Assembly (NCBI GenBank): GCA_026182355.1
Contig: JAPFBL010000568.1
Span: 156,023-220,022 of the forward strand
Length of the DNA stretch: 64,000 bases
Direction: 5' to 3'
From: Hermatobates lingyangjiaoensis
Lineage: Eukaryota > Arthropoda > Insecta > Hemiptera > Hermatobatidae
Made by a program: the position numbers and the translations under genes
Shown: piece after piece, positions 1-9,975 of the stretch
Layout: every line of letters starts with the position of its first letter
Numbering within the stretch: position 1 is the stretch's first letter
Notes under the pieces: generated by a model
Told to the model about the DNA's origin: nothing
Seen by the model: only the letters and a program-made list of their open reading frames with translations
Databases searched by the model: none

Positions 1-1
1 A

Positions 2-424
2 CAAAAGAAAGCAACCCTTCAGAGAACTAATGTTGTATACGAGTTTAACTGCAAATTAGGGAACTGCGAGTCCCTACGCTCGAAATATGTTGGTTCCACC
101 ACAACCACGCTTTCACGAAGGCTCACCATGCATCTGGCATCCGGAGGACCCAAAGAGCACGTTAGGTTAACACATGGAGTGCAATTAACCAGGGAAATGT
201 TAACAGACAATACTGTAATATTACAACAAGAACATGACCACACCAGATTGCAAATTTTGGAAGCTATCTTGATCCTCGAAAAGCAACCTAGTATTAACAG
301 CCAAGGAGGAGGATTTTCAAGAATTCTAAAATTATATGAAGGCAGTCAGAAGGCGAACCAGTCTGGGAGAGGTATAGAAGTTAATCGATTACCTTCCCAG
401 ATACAAATGACGGATGGAAGGTAA
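2..424 (+). CDS. Penelope-like retroelement ORF, C-terminal GIY-YIG endonuclease part (5' partial)
   Basis: Open from the window edge to TAA at 422-424. The frame gives the layout of a PLE GIY-YIG nuclease: NVVYEFNC, a C...C pair before KYVGSTTTTLSRRL (the YIG-like strand and Arg helix), MHLASGG, LTREML, then RLQILEAILI with the conserved Glu and QPSINSQ. In PLEs this endonuclease follows the reverse transcriptase and nicks target DNA. The RT lies outside the window. It is followed by a 3' UTR and a pLTR (next entry). Family call is strong; whether the copy is intact cannot be judged. Confidence 0.85.
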   Translation, partial: QKKATLQRTNVVYEFNCKLGNCESLRSKYVGSTTTTLSRRLTMHLASGGPKEHVRLTHGVQLTREMLTDNTVILQQEHDHTRLQILEAILILEKQPSINSQGGGFSRILKLYEGSQKANQSGRGIEVNRLPSQIQMTDGR

Positions 425-757
425 CCAAGAGCCTGGTGAAACCTCAACATACCTTTACCTTTGATAACCTCCCTAGTTGTGAATATGTGTTATGGACTCG
501 TTATGTTTATTTTAGTTTATTTTAATTGTTATTCACTTTTCGATCATTAATAATTTTATATATTCTTTAACCTTGAAAATGGTCAACGATGACCGAAACA
601 TGTCGGTGTATAGTAATAAAATTTTGGTGAACTTATGTTTTTAGTTCCAGAACCATGGAAGTCAAGTATGAGAACACTTGAAAAACGGATAAGAAAAAGT
701 GTAAAAGTTAAATTGGGCATTACTTTTAATAAAACGTGTATATATATATATATATGA
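425..757 (+). mobile_element. PLE 3' UTR and 3' pLTR, ending in a (TA)n tract
   Basis: Downstream of the GIY-YIG ORF comes about 145 bp of AT-rich UTR, then a hammerhead-like motif (about 565-612), then sequence that in one frame reads VPEPWKSSMRTLEKRIRK and further to TFNKTC, matching the N-terminal coding part of family I arms elsewhere in the window (IPERFKSKVRKLERS ... SFNKTC). The element stops there and runs straight into TA repeats at about 737-755. This shows that the arms of the foldbacks are pLTRs that include the start of the PLE ORF. Confidence 0.8.
565..612 (+). ncRNA. Hammerhead-like motif of a PLE pLTR (decayed box 1)
   Basis: TTGAAAAT replaces CTGANGAN; then helix II GGTCA/TGACC with loop ACGA, GAA, palindrome ACATGT, C at the cleavage position. 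Box 1 has changes at C3 and G8, so this copy is probably inactive. Confidence 0.6.
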
Positions 758-1073
758 GTTCACAAACGAAGAAAGGCAACACACAGAGAAAGAGACACAC
801 TTACAAACTCAAATTTTCGGATGATCCGTCTTCAGGAGAAAAGAGAGAAAGGGCGACCAAGCACGCCGGAAACACAACGGCAGGAAAACCGTAACTGGGT
901 TTTCCTGCCGTTGTGTTTCCGGCGTGCTTGGTCGCCCTTTCTCTCTTTTCTCCTGAAGACGGATCATCCGAAAATTTGAGTTTGTAATTGTGTCTCTTTC
1001 TCTGTGTGTTGCCTTTCTTCGTTTGTGAACTGATTTGTGTCCAGTTTGGATCGTTTTTTCGAATTTTAAGTGG

Positions 1074-1078
<5 letters not shown>
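758..1078. mobile_element. PLE pLTR foldback, family B
   Basis: Two inverted arms around a ~10-bp centre near 890-898, with (TA)n at both outer ends. Each arm has a family B hammerhead about 60 bp from the centre followed by a GTAAG/GTAAT donor-like site and a pyrimidine-rich stretch (CTCTTTCTCTGTGTG). The right arm is longer (to about 1074). Confidence 0.8.
950..980 (+). ncRNA. Hammerhead ribozyme-like motif, family B
   Basis: CTC (helix I) CTGAAGA, extra C, GGA-TCA-TCC (helix II), GAA, AATT (helix III palindrome), T at the cleavage position, GAG (helix I 3' strand). All three helices are complementary. A mirror copy lies on the minus strand at about 808-838. Confidence 0.8.

Positions 1079-1124
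<46 letters not shown>
1075..1124. repeat. (TA)n-(TG)n microsatellite
   Basis: About ten TA units followed by about sixteen TG units, directly after the family B foldback. Confidence 0.95.
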
Positions 1125-1125
<1 letters not shown>

Positions 1126-1254
1126 CAACTTAATGCTATCCAAAATGGAGTGATAACACTTAAAAAGCTGTGACTCATAGAAAAAAACGTAACAAAAGGA
1201 CTCACTTTTTAATATTTCGACCGCGAAGCGATGGTTATATCTCACTCCAACCAT
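1125..1254 (-). mobile_element. Single family L-like PLE arm, decayed
   Basis: Around 1200-1240, read on the minus strand, GCGGTCGAAATATTAA and AGTGAGTCC match the family L hammerhead 3' half (GGTC, GAA, ATAT) and donor-like GTGAGT. The opposite arm is not seen. Confidence 0.5.
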
Positions 1255-1388
1255 TAGGAGAGAAAGAGAGAGGAGGATAGGAGAGATTAGGAGGAGCAGA
1301 TAGAGTGAGGGTGAGGGGAGAGAAAAGTGAGTGAGGCAGGGAAAGAGAAAGAGTGAAAAAGGTAAGGGAAGAGGGAGAGAAACAGAGG
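1255..1388. repeat. Purine-rich (GA)-type tract
   Basis: Almost only A and G on the plus strand over about 130 bp; a similar tract resumes at 1705-1880, on the other side of the retro-insert. Confidence 0.85.
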
Positions 1389-1703
1389 GAGGAATTGTGG
1401 TGACTGCCGGAGGTGCGTGGCCCCCGCAGCTTGCAGCTTTGTTGGAGGAGGGCCTAGTCGGTGCCTTCGGGGAAGTGGTTAACAAATATTTTAATTTACT
1501 GAGTTGATTATGATAGCGTGTATTATCTGTGTGCTCTGTTGTCATTGTGGTTATTTTATTGTTGTTAGTTATTATATATTTAAGCTGTATTTGCATAGCA
1601 TGATGGAGATTGTTGTGTAGCATTGAAGATTTTGATGCGTGTGGTGTCTTCGGGTGGAGCATGCTGTTCTCTGACAAAAAAAAAAAAAAAAAAAGAGGAA
1701 TTG
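1389..1703 (+). mobile_element. Poly(A)-tailed retro-insert with 9-bp target duplication
   Basis: GAGGAATTG at 1389-1397 is repeated at 1695-1703, directly after a run of 19 A (1676-1694). The 278-bp body (1398-1675) starts with a GC-rich stretch unlike its purine-rich surroundings. No A/B box and no recognisable ORF, so it may be a processed RNA copy or an unknown SINE. The hallmarks (target duplication, poly(A)) indicate LINE-type retroposition. Confidence 0.75.
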
Positions 1704-2020
1704 GGAGGGTGGGAGTAGAGAGAAAGAGAGTGAGAAGATGAGAGGGATAGTGATGGAGGGGTGGTTATATATCTTAAAAAGAAAGAGTTATTAAAAGAGG
1801 GAGAAGGAAAGAGAGTGCGAGGAGCAAGGGGAGTTAGATATATTAAAAAGAATGAGTTATTGTGTGGGAGTGAGAGAGGGAGAAATCAGAGAAAGAGCAT
1901 ATGTTTGCAAAATAGCAAAATAAGTAGCAAAAGTATCATTGATACAACTTAGCATACCCTAGCAAATCTGCTACGATTTATAATTAGATTTGTGGAAGTC
2001 GTGTGGGATCTCACACAATA

Positions 2021-2035
2021 TGTTTTTTTTTTCAG
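2021..2035 (+). promoter_or_regulatory. Splice acceptor of the alpha-mannosidase last exon
   Basis: A pyrimidine run ending in TTCAG immediately precedes the first conserved residue (RYDHDTEW). The ATG at 1992 in the same frame precedes this acceptor and encodes residues not seen in the family, so it is intronic. Confidence 0.85.
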
Positions 2036-4235
2036 ATATGATCACGACACTGAATGGGACCAACAATACAGGAATTACAAACAACTTATAGACTACATAA
2101 ACTCCCATAAAGATATCTACAACGCTGAAGTAACTTTCGGCACGGTTAGCGACTATTTTAAAGAGATTCGCTCAAGACAACAGCAGTTTTCATCGATTAG
2201 AGGTGACTTTTTCGTCTATTCCGATATATTTTCTGAAGGACGGCCAGCATATTGGAGTGGTTATTTCAGTACAAGACCTTATTGGAAAATGTTAGACAGA
2301 CAACTTGAAGGTGACTTAAGATCCGCCGAAATCCTATTTACTTTAGCTTTAAATCAGGCGAGAAATTATAAAAAAAATAGTATTGTTAAAATATTGGAAA
2401 GGGATTTTGAAAAATTGACAAAAGCAAGAAGGAATTTAGCATTGTTTCAGCATCATGATGCCATTACGGGGACATCAAAAGCAGCTGTCATGCACGATTA
2501 TGCTTTAAAATTGTTCGAATCCGTTCAAGATGTTATTTCAATACAAAGTTATTCTTTGCAAACTTTACTACTAAAATCATCCATACCTCAGCAAACTTTC
2601 CTTTTTCCTGATTTAGAACGTGAAACATATGAGCAATTACCAAAAAAAATTGAAATCAATTTAAAAGAGAAATCAAGAAAAATCATTGTTTTTAATTCTT
2701 TAGGACAATTTAAAGAAGATATAATTAAATTGCGAATTAATACGCCGGAAGTTATTGTTAAAAATAATCACGGTGAAATAATTCCTTATCAAGTAAATCC
2801 AGTTTGGAATCTATCTGAATCGATACAAAGAAGATCGAGAAATGATGAGTCATCTCAAGGTCCTGATCTTGTTATTAATAACGAATCATTTGAGTTATTC
2901 TTTTTAGCTAAATTAGAACCATTATCGATAACAACTTTTGTTATCGAGATATTTCCAAATGAAGATAATAGAGCTGTCATTTATTGTCATGACTGTGGAT
3001 CGACTAATAATTTTCAAATTAAATCGATTCAAATAGGCGATGTACAATTAGAAAATAGAAAGTTAAAATTACTTTTAGATGGTCGATCAGGTTTATTGAA
3101 ATCGATTACTGATAAGGAAAGTGGAAAGATGACACAATGTGGATTACAATTTGCCGCCTATCCATCAGCGCAATTCCATAGTGGTGCTTATTTATTTAAA
3201 CCTGATCCAAATGCCAGAGAAATGGAACACGACATCTTAGAAGATTATCCTGGTCAACGAATTGTTATTATTAGTGGACCAGTTTCATCAAAATTGATTG
3301 TTGTTTATGGAAATTTTTTAGTTCATACTATACGTATTTTCCATTCAAATGGCCCTCTTGGTGAAGGTATTTATATTGAAAATACCGTTAATTTTGAAAT
3401 GCCTCCAAAAAATCGCGAAACAGAATTATTTATGAGATTAAAAACTGAAATAAATAATGGTGATCCACCGGAATTTTATTCCGATTTAAATGGTTTTCAA
3501 AGTCAAAAACGTGTTAAAGTTGAGCGTGTTGGTATCGAAGGGAATTATTATCCAGCAACTACTCATTCTTTTTTGGAAGATAATGAAAAACGTGTTAGTT
3601 TGTTGATGGATCAGTCACATGGTGTTGCTGGTTGGCAACCAGGTTGGCTTGAAGCAATGCTAGATAGGCGAACATTATACGATGATTCTCGCGGTATGGG
3701 TGAAGGAATTGTCGACAATAAACCAACATTATTCAAATTTTGGATTTTAGTCGAAGATAATACATTAATACAGCCAAAATCTTATTCAACACCAAGTTTA
3801 TTAGCTAACTATTTAAGTAATTCACTTTTATATCCACCAAATGTTTTCTTACTTGATTTAGATCCTCCTGAAATATTAAATAATATTAAATTCATTTTAA
3901 ATCCATTACCTTGTGATGTACATTTAATGAATTTACGAACATTACCTGATTCAAGTTTGCATCATTTTCCATCAAATTCAGCATTATTTATATTACATCG
4001 TCAGGGATATTCATGTACAAATTCAATTGAAATTCAATCTTGTATACCGCTTTCGTCAAATCGTCATAATCCATTTCCAAAAATTCGACATACTAATATA
4101 TTTAAACCTCATTTACAGACAACTGTTGCTAAAACATCTTTAACTGGAATTGAAATAATAAATGAGATCAGTTCTTTGGATCAACTGATGATAGAACCAA
4201 TGCATATTCATGCCTACAATGTAACTTTTAGCTAG
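2036..4235 (+). CDS. MAN2A: Alpha-mannosidase II (GH38), last exon
   Basis: Golgi alpha-mannosidase II trims two mannoses from GlcNAcMan5GlcNAc2 during complex N-glycan synthesis. The exon starts after a pyrimidine tract and CAG at 2033-2035; the first codons read RYDHDTEW, which in the family follows the GDDF segment of the catalytic domain. Visible landmarks: YWSGYFSTRPY near 2260, LFQHHDAITGTSK near 2442-2480 (the His is a zinc ligand in the family), the C-terminal beta domains with HSGAYLF near 3177, FYTDLNG-like FYSDLNG near 3475, and NYYP near 3545. It ends ...HAYNVTFS and stop. About 733 residues lie in one intron-free exon; the N-terminal cytosolic tail, membrane anchor, stem and the DPFG nucleophile segment must be in upstream exons outside the window. 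No stop or frameshift, so probably functional. MAN2A1 versus MAN2A2 cannot be resolved. Confidence 0.93.
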
Positions 4236-4243
4236 TACTATTG

Positions 4244-4249
4244 AATAAA
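4244..4249 (+). terminator. Poly(A) signal AATAAA of alpha-mannosidase
   Basis: AATAAA lies 9 bp after the stop codon, which implies an unusually short 3' UTR unless later signals are used. Confidence 0.6.
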
Positions 4250-4254
4250 CATCT

Positions 4255-5040
4255 ATAAATCTCAATTTGAGATTGATTAAAGACAATATTTCTAAACATT
4301 TCTTCTGGATTGTTAATCGAAAGATTGATTATACAAATCAGTATTGTCAACCTGAAAGAACAAAATTGTTCAACATTTTAACCCAATTTTTAAGATTGGT
4401 AATACTGACTTGAGATGAATCAAAGATTAATTATTCAACTAAATGTTACCAATATAAAGGAGCAAAGTTGTTCTAAATCATTTTCTATGAGTAAACAGCA
4501 CTTCTAGGTTATTGATCAGAGATTGATTATCTCAGTCAATATTACCAACCTGAAAGAATCAAATCGTTTTTTATATTAAACCTTACTTCTAGATTGTTTG
4601 TCAAAGATTGATTATTGAAACCTTATTGCCAACATAAAAGAACAAAATTGTTCCACATTTTTAACTCCAATTTTTAAGATTTGTAATACTGACTTCAGAT
4701 GAATCAAAGATTAATTATTCAACTCAATGTTACCAACATAAAGGAGCAAAGTTGTTCTAAATCATTTTCTATGAGTAAACCTTACTTCTAGATTGTTTAT
4801 TAGAGATTGATTATCTCAGTCAATACTGCCAACCTGAAAAAATAAAATCGTTTTATATATTTAACCTTACTTCTAGATTGTTGGTCAAATATTGATCAAA
4901 CAAACCGGTATTGCTCAATTCCAGTTCTCAAAGAACAAAATTGTTCCACATTTTAACCCAATTTTTAATATTGGTAATACTGTCTTGAGATGAATCAAAG
5001 ATTAATTATTCAAAACTCAATGTTACCAACCGAGCAAAAA
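4255..5040. repeat. Diverged tandem repeat, about 85-100 bp unit in longer super-units
   Basis: Segments such as AAAGATTGATTATTCAACT, GTTACCAACCTGAAAGA and CAAAATTGTTC recur about every 85-100 bp. A longer block (AATTTTTAAGATTGGTAATACTGACTT...) recurs near 4385, 4668 and 4960, so a ~285-bp super-unit is visible. No coding sequence. Confidence 0.75.
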
Positions 5041-5079
5041 AATTCTTCTTTTATATATGCATGTATATATATACCCTTT

Positions 5080-5595
5080 ATATATATATATTATATTTGA
5101 AAAAATTGGAAGGAGTCTTTCTTGAATACATATATTTAAAAACGTTATTCCTGATTTCACTTTACTTTTAACTTAGTTGAATGTTTCTCCAAACTTCGAA
5201 ACCGTTTCTTCAATTCTAGAAAGTTCAAATCAAAGATTATATCACCATACTTTTTAAAATTTGTATTTGACATTTTTCGGTGCTTCTTACACCATCTTCA
5301 GAATGAACAATTTTATTGTACTTAACAACAATTAATAAAATATGAAGTTAAATTACACTTATAAAGTAATATTATAAACAGGTTACAACAGCAGGTTGGT
5401 TATGTATAGAAAAATTGGTAATTCTGATGATGGTGTAAGAAGGACCGAAACATGTCAAATACAACTTCAAAAATGTATGGTGGTCTAATCTTTTATTTGA
5501 ACAACCTAGAATTGAAGAAACGGTTTCCAAGTTTGGAGAAACGTTGAACTAGGTTAAGTAAAGTGAAATGAGACATAACGTTTGCAAATATATAT
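5080..5595. mobile_element. PLE pLTR foldback, family Q
   Basis: Arms of about 190 bp (5101-5300 and 5415-5587) around an AT-rich middle, with (TA)n on both sides. The right arm has CTGATGA, extra T, GGT...ACC, GAA, ACATGT, C, and then a broken PLE N-terminal reading frame (LELKKRFPSLEKR). The left arm is the mirror copy and has small indels. Confidence 0.75.
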
Positions 5596-6067
5596 ATATA
5601 TAAAGATTTCACATAAACATGTGAAATAACAATCAATGATCAAACCACAATAAGAAATGGGAAAACAAGACTAAGATCTTTCAAACGTAACAAGCGGTCT
5701 TCGTCAAAAGAGTGAAAACCCCATCTGAAACACTAGATGCAGAGAACATCTGGTGAGGGGTTGAGAAGAGTGGGAGGGAAGAGTGGTATTATAAAAGGGT
5801 GAAAAGCGCAGGAAAGGACTAATGTCCAAAAAGGGATCTTGCGCTTAGTCCTTTCCTGCGCTTTTCACCCTTTTAAAATACCACTCTTCCCTCCCAGTCT
5901 TCTCAACCCCTCACCAGATGTTCTCTGCATCTAGTGTTTCAGTTGGGTTTTTGACTCTGACGAAGACCGCTTGTTATGGTTGAAAGATCTTTGTCTTCTT
6001 TTCCCATTTTCTTATTGTGTTTTGATCATTGATTGTTATTTCACGTGTTCATGTGAAATCTTTTTAT
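5588..6067. mobile_element. PLE pLTR foldback, family A (long form)
   Basis: Family A arms with an extra inner segment: ...CATCTGGTGAGGGGTTGAG... and ...CACCCTTTTAAAATACC..., meeting near 5825. Outer ends are TA tracts. Hammerheads lie near 5680-5720 (minus) and 5955-5995 (plus). Confidence 0.8.
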
Positions 6068-6074
6068 ATATACA

Positions 6075-6300
6075 TTTGTGTACAATGGTAGCAGGTCTTC
6101 CCTTAAGCATATGTTATTAAAATAAGCAGCAGCTTCTGCATTGACCAATTTCTTATTGACACTCGCTAATGTTGTGTTAATATCTTTTGCTAACCTTCTT
6201 TGGAAGCTACCAGAGTCTCACCGCAGAGTGATATGAAAACTAGAGTGTCAACAAGAAATTGGTCAATGCAGATGCTGCTGCTTATTTTAATAACATATAT
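6075..6300. mobile_element. PLE N-terminal coding foldback
   Basis: The minus strand from 6225 to 6080 reads RRLAKDINTTLASVNKKL, then VNAEAAAYFNNICLREDLLP and LYTNVY, a clean PLE ORF N-terminus. An inverted partial copy (6242-6298) joins (TA)n exactly after FNN. No hammerhead box is included in this copy. Confidence 0.75.
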
Positions 6301-6329
6301 ATATATATATATTATATATATATATATAT

Positions 6330-6760
6330 TCTTTTTATTACTAATATTGACTTCAGGAAATGTTAAAGATTGAATATTCAAGTCACTACGACCGACATAA
6401 GGGGAACAAATTTCCCTAATGATCAATTTAAGGTAACAATATGGACGTAAAGGGGAAAAAAAAAGTTAGTTTTATGTACTTCAATATCTTTCTAAATTTA
6501 ATAAAACTGCCTTTAATATTAGATAGAAATAGTTTATTTCAGTACTATAAGAAAATAATAGTTTTATCTTTTTTTAAACCTGATTTCAAGTTGGTAACAT
6601 TGACTTCATTTTCAATCAGAATCTGATTATTTTACTCATTGTTACCTCAATCTATAAGAGAGAAAAAAAAATGTTTTATCATTTGGTTTGTTATCATTGA
6701 CTTTTAGAATCAACCAAAATTTATTCACTCAATATAATCAACCTCAAAGATAATAATAGT
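6330..6760. repeat. Continuation of the 4255-5040 tandem repeat
   Basis: The same words recur (AATATTGACTTCA, AAAGATTGAATATTCA, TTACCTCAATCTA). The PLE foldbacks at 5.08-6.30 kb therefore landed inside an older tandem array. Confidence 0.6.
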
Positions 6761-7806
6761 TTTATATATTTAAGTACTTTTTTTTTTTTATTCAAGTTAG
6801 TATTATTTTAACATTGTATATTGTTTGTGTTCAGCCAGTAGGGCCAACTTAACAAATAAAAAATTGTTCTAAAAATGAACAAATTATTAAAATATTTATT
6901 ATTTATAAATTTAATATTAAGTTTTATTAATATTATGGAACAATATGAATGTTTTTTATTTTTAGACAAATTTGCTTCAATTATATTTATGCTAATGATT
7001 AATATATTTTTACAATTTGATGTATCAGATCTGAAAATCAATTTTAACTTTGACCTAAACTTTTATTGAGTTTGAATTTTGCATCAATGTCTGTTAAAAG
7101 TGACAGATATTTGCTTTCTTTGAATCTTGGAATTGTTTTTTTTGTTTTTGTTCAATTGATATATCTCATTTTGTAAGATATTTTAACAGTATTTATTTTG
7201 TTTTAAGTAATATCTCAATTAAGTTGTTTAAATTAGATCTTAAAATTCATTATCTGTACTTAGATCATGTTTTATTGTTTTTAATATGTACTTGAGTTCA
7301 TTTTGACTTGTAAGACTGATATATTTTATGCTGTTTTTTTTTTTGTTTTATAATAATTGTATGGATCTTTGTTGTTTTATGTTTTAATGTTATAGGTGTT
7401 ATTTATTTTAAAAAAACAATTTTTATTATTATTATTATTATTAATTTTATATGTGTTAAAAAAAGGGGGGGGGGGGTTGGTTATATTAGTGTTATAGACT
7501 GATGATATTGTTATCAGCAAGTCTGTAGATTATAAATTTAACTTCCGTACAGTTAATGTATTTCATAGGGATGAATTGATTTGTAAGGTATGAATCTAAC
7601 TCCTTGAGAATGAATAATGACTAGAGTGATCTGCCATGTGAGGAATTAAAATAATTTGTTTTGAGATTTATTGACCTGTGATAAATTTTGGAAAAAAAAT
7701 TTGAACTTGTAGGGGAAATTAATTGAATTGTAGGGAATGGTTTAAATTGTGGACTATGACGAGTTGTTTATTTTGGGGGGGGGGGGGGGGGGGAATTATA
7801 TCATTC
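6761..7806. other. AT-rich DNA with no gene seen
   Basis: Homopolymer and ATT-rich sequence with G tracts at about 7466-7477 and 7776-7793. Short reading frames near 6808-7069 are low-complexity and not supported. Confidence 0.6.
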
Positions 7807-7814
7807 GTTTAGGT

Positions 7815-8277
7815 CAGTGTTTCCCAAACTTTTTCGAGTGACCGCCCCCTTGAGTCCATAAACCTTTAATTTAACACCCTTGAATAATAATCAGATACCT
7901 AGACTAAATAACCAAATGAGTAACATTTTAATAATTAAATTAAAATAATTACTAATCGAATATTTATTTAGAATCCAATAGATGTATTGTTTTTTTAGCA
8001 TATTTATGCAAAAGAATTAATACACAATAAAAGAAACTTAGGTGAGAATATAATTTTAGCATAAAAATGAATTATCAAAACAAATAATTTTAAGAAACTA
8101 TTTGCTAGAAGTTTACTTGTTGTGTTTTCAATTAAATTTAGAAATTATATTGCATGAACATTTTCAATTTATGGAAATAGAATCCCCGCTCCTTTTTGCA
8201 TTACCGCCCCCCCCCCCCCCCCCGATATCAAATCAACGCCCCCAGGGGGGCGGTACCGCCCACTTTGGGAAACACTG
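7815..8277. mobile_element. Non-autonomous hAT element with 8-bp target duplication
   Basis: Begins CAGTGTTTCCCAAA and ends with its inverse. GTTTAGGT flanks both sides (7807-7814 and 8278-8285), the 8-bp duplication expected of hAT. The 463-bp interior has C tracts and no transposase. Confidence 0.92.
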
Positions 8278-8395
8278 GTTTAGGTGATGAGTTGCAAATG
8301 ATGCAACTCATATGGGATGATATCATTTTTGGTGATGGTGAGTTTAAAGATATTATAATTCGTGAAAGGTGGATATTATTCATCGTGATGATGAA

Positions 8396-9975
8396 TTGTA
8401 GAAGGTCAGTTGAGTATATCATTCATGGGAATTATTTATGAGTTATAGGAGATCTTACAACTCGTAGAGAATGATATCATTCATGGGTATTATTTATGAG
8501 TTATAGGAGATCTTACAACTCGTAGAGAATGATATCATTCATGGGTATTATTTATGAGTTATAGGAGATCTTACAACTCGTAGAGGTTGAAATAATTCTT
8601 GGGTATTATTTATGAGTTATAGGAGATCTTACAACTCGTAGATAATGATATCATTCGAGGGTATTATTTATGAGTTATAGGAGATCTTACAACTCGTAGA
8701 GAATGATATCATTCGAGGGTATTATTTATGAGTTATAGGAGATCTTACAACTCGTAGAGAATGATATCATTCATGGGAATTATTTATGGGTTATAGGAGA
8801 TCTTACAACTCGTAGAGAATGATATCATTCATGGGAATTATTTATGAGTTATAGGAGATCTTACAACTCGTAGAGAATGATATCATTCGAGGATATTATT
8901 TATGAGTTATAGGAGATCTTACAACTCGTAGAGAATGATATCATTCATGGGAATTATTTATGGGTTATAGGAGATCTTACAACTCGTAGAGAATGATATC
9001 ATTCATGGGAATTATTTATGAGTTATAGGAGATCTTACAACTCGTAGAGAATGATATCATTCGAGGATATTATTTATGAGTTATAGGAGATCTTACAACT
9101 CGTAGAGAATGATATCATTCATGGGAATTATTTATGGGTTATAGGAGATCTTACAACTCGTAGAGAATGATATCATTCATGGGAATTATTTATGAGTTAT
9201 AGGAGATCTTACAACTCGTAGAGAATGATATCATTCGAGGATATTATTTATGAGTTATAGGAGATCTTACAACTCGTAGAGAATGATATCATTCATGGGA
9301 ATTATTTATGGGTTATAGGAGATCTTACAACTCGTAGAGAATGATATCATTCATGGGAATTATTTATGAGTTATAGGAGATCTTACAACTCGTAGAGAAT
9401 GATATCATTCGAGGATATTATTTATGAGTTATAGGAGATCTTACAACTCGTAGAGAATGATATCATTCATGGGAATTATTTATGGGTTATAGGAGATCTT
9501 ACAACTCGTAGAGGATGAAATAATTCTTGGGTATTATTTATGAATTATAGGAGATCATACAACTCGTAGAGAATGATATCATTCATAGGTATTATTTATG
9601 AGTTATAGGAGATCGTACAACTCGTAGAGGATGAAATAATTCTTGGGTATTATTTATGAGTTATAAGAGATCATACAACTCGTAGAGGATGAAATAATTC
9701 TTGGGTATTATTTATGAATTATAGGAGATCATACAACTCGTAGAGAATGATATCATTCATAGGTATTATTTATGAGTTATAGGAGATCGTACAACTCGTA
9801 GAGGATGAAATAATTCTTGGGTATTATTTATGAGTTATAAGAGATCATACAACTCGTAGAGAATGATATCATTCATAGGTATTATTTATGAGTTATAGGA
9901 GATCATACAACTCGTAGAGAATGATATCATTCGAGGGTATTATTTATGAGTTATAGGAAATGATACAACTAAAAA
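8396..9975. repeat. 58-bp satellite with a 174-bp higher-order repeat
   Basis: About 27 copies of a 58-bp unit built from ATGATATCATTC, GGGTATTATTTATGAG, TTATAGGAGATC and TTACAACTCGTAGAG. Between about 8760 and 9480 three variants (CATGGG..ATGGG, CATGGG..ATGAG, CGAGGA..ATGAG) repeat in fixed order about four times, giving a 174-bp super-unit. From about 9510 other variants alternate (GGATGAAATAATTC, ATACAACTCGTAG). No coding. Confidence 0.95.

Noticed and set aside
1992..2035. Start codon at 1992 as the mannosidase start
   Set aside because: It lies upstream of a clear splice acceptor, encodes residues unlike the family, and the conserved N-terminal half of the enzyme is missing.
8396..9975. 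CRISPR array
   Set aside because: The 58-bp units are contiguous with no unique spacers, in a eukaryotic context. The 42-bp array at 23.7 kb is rejected for the same reason.
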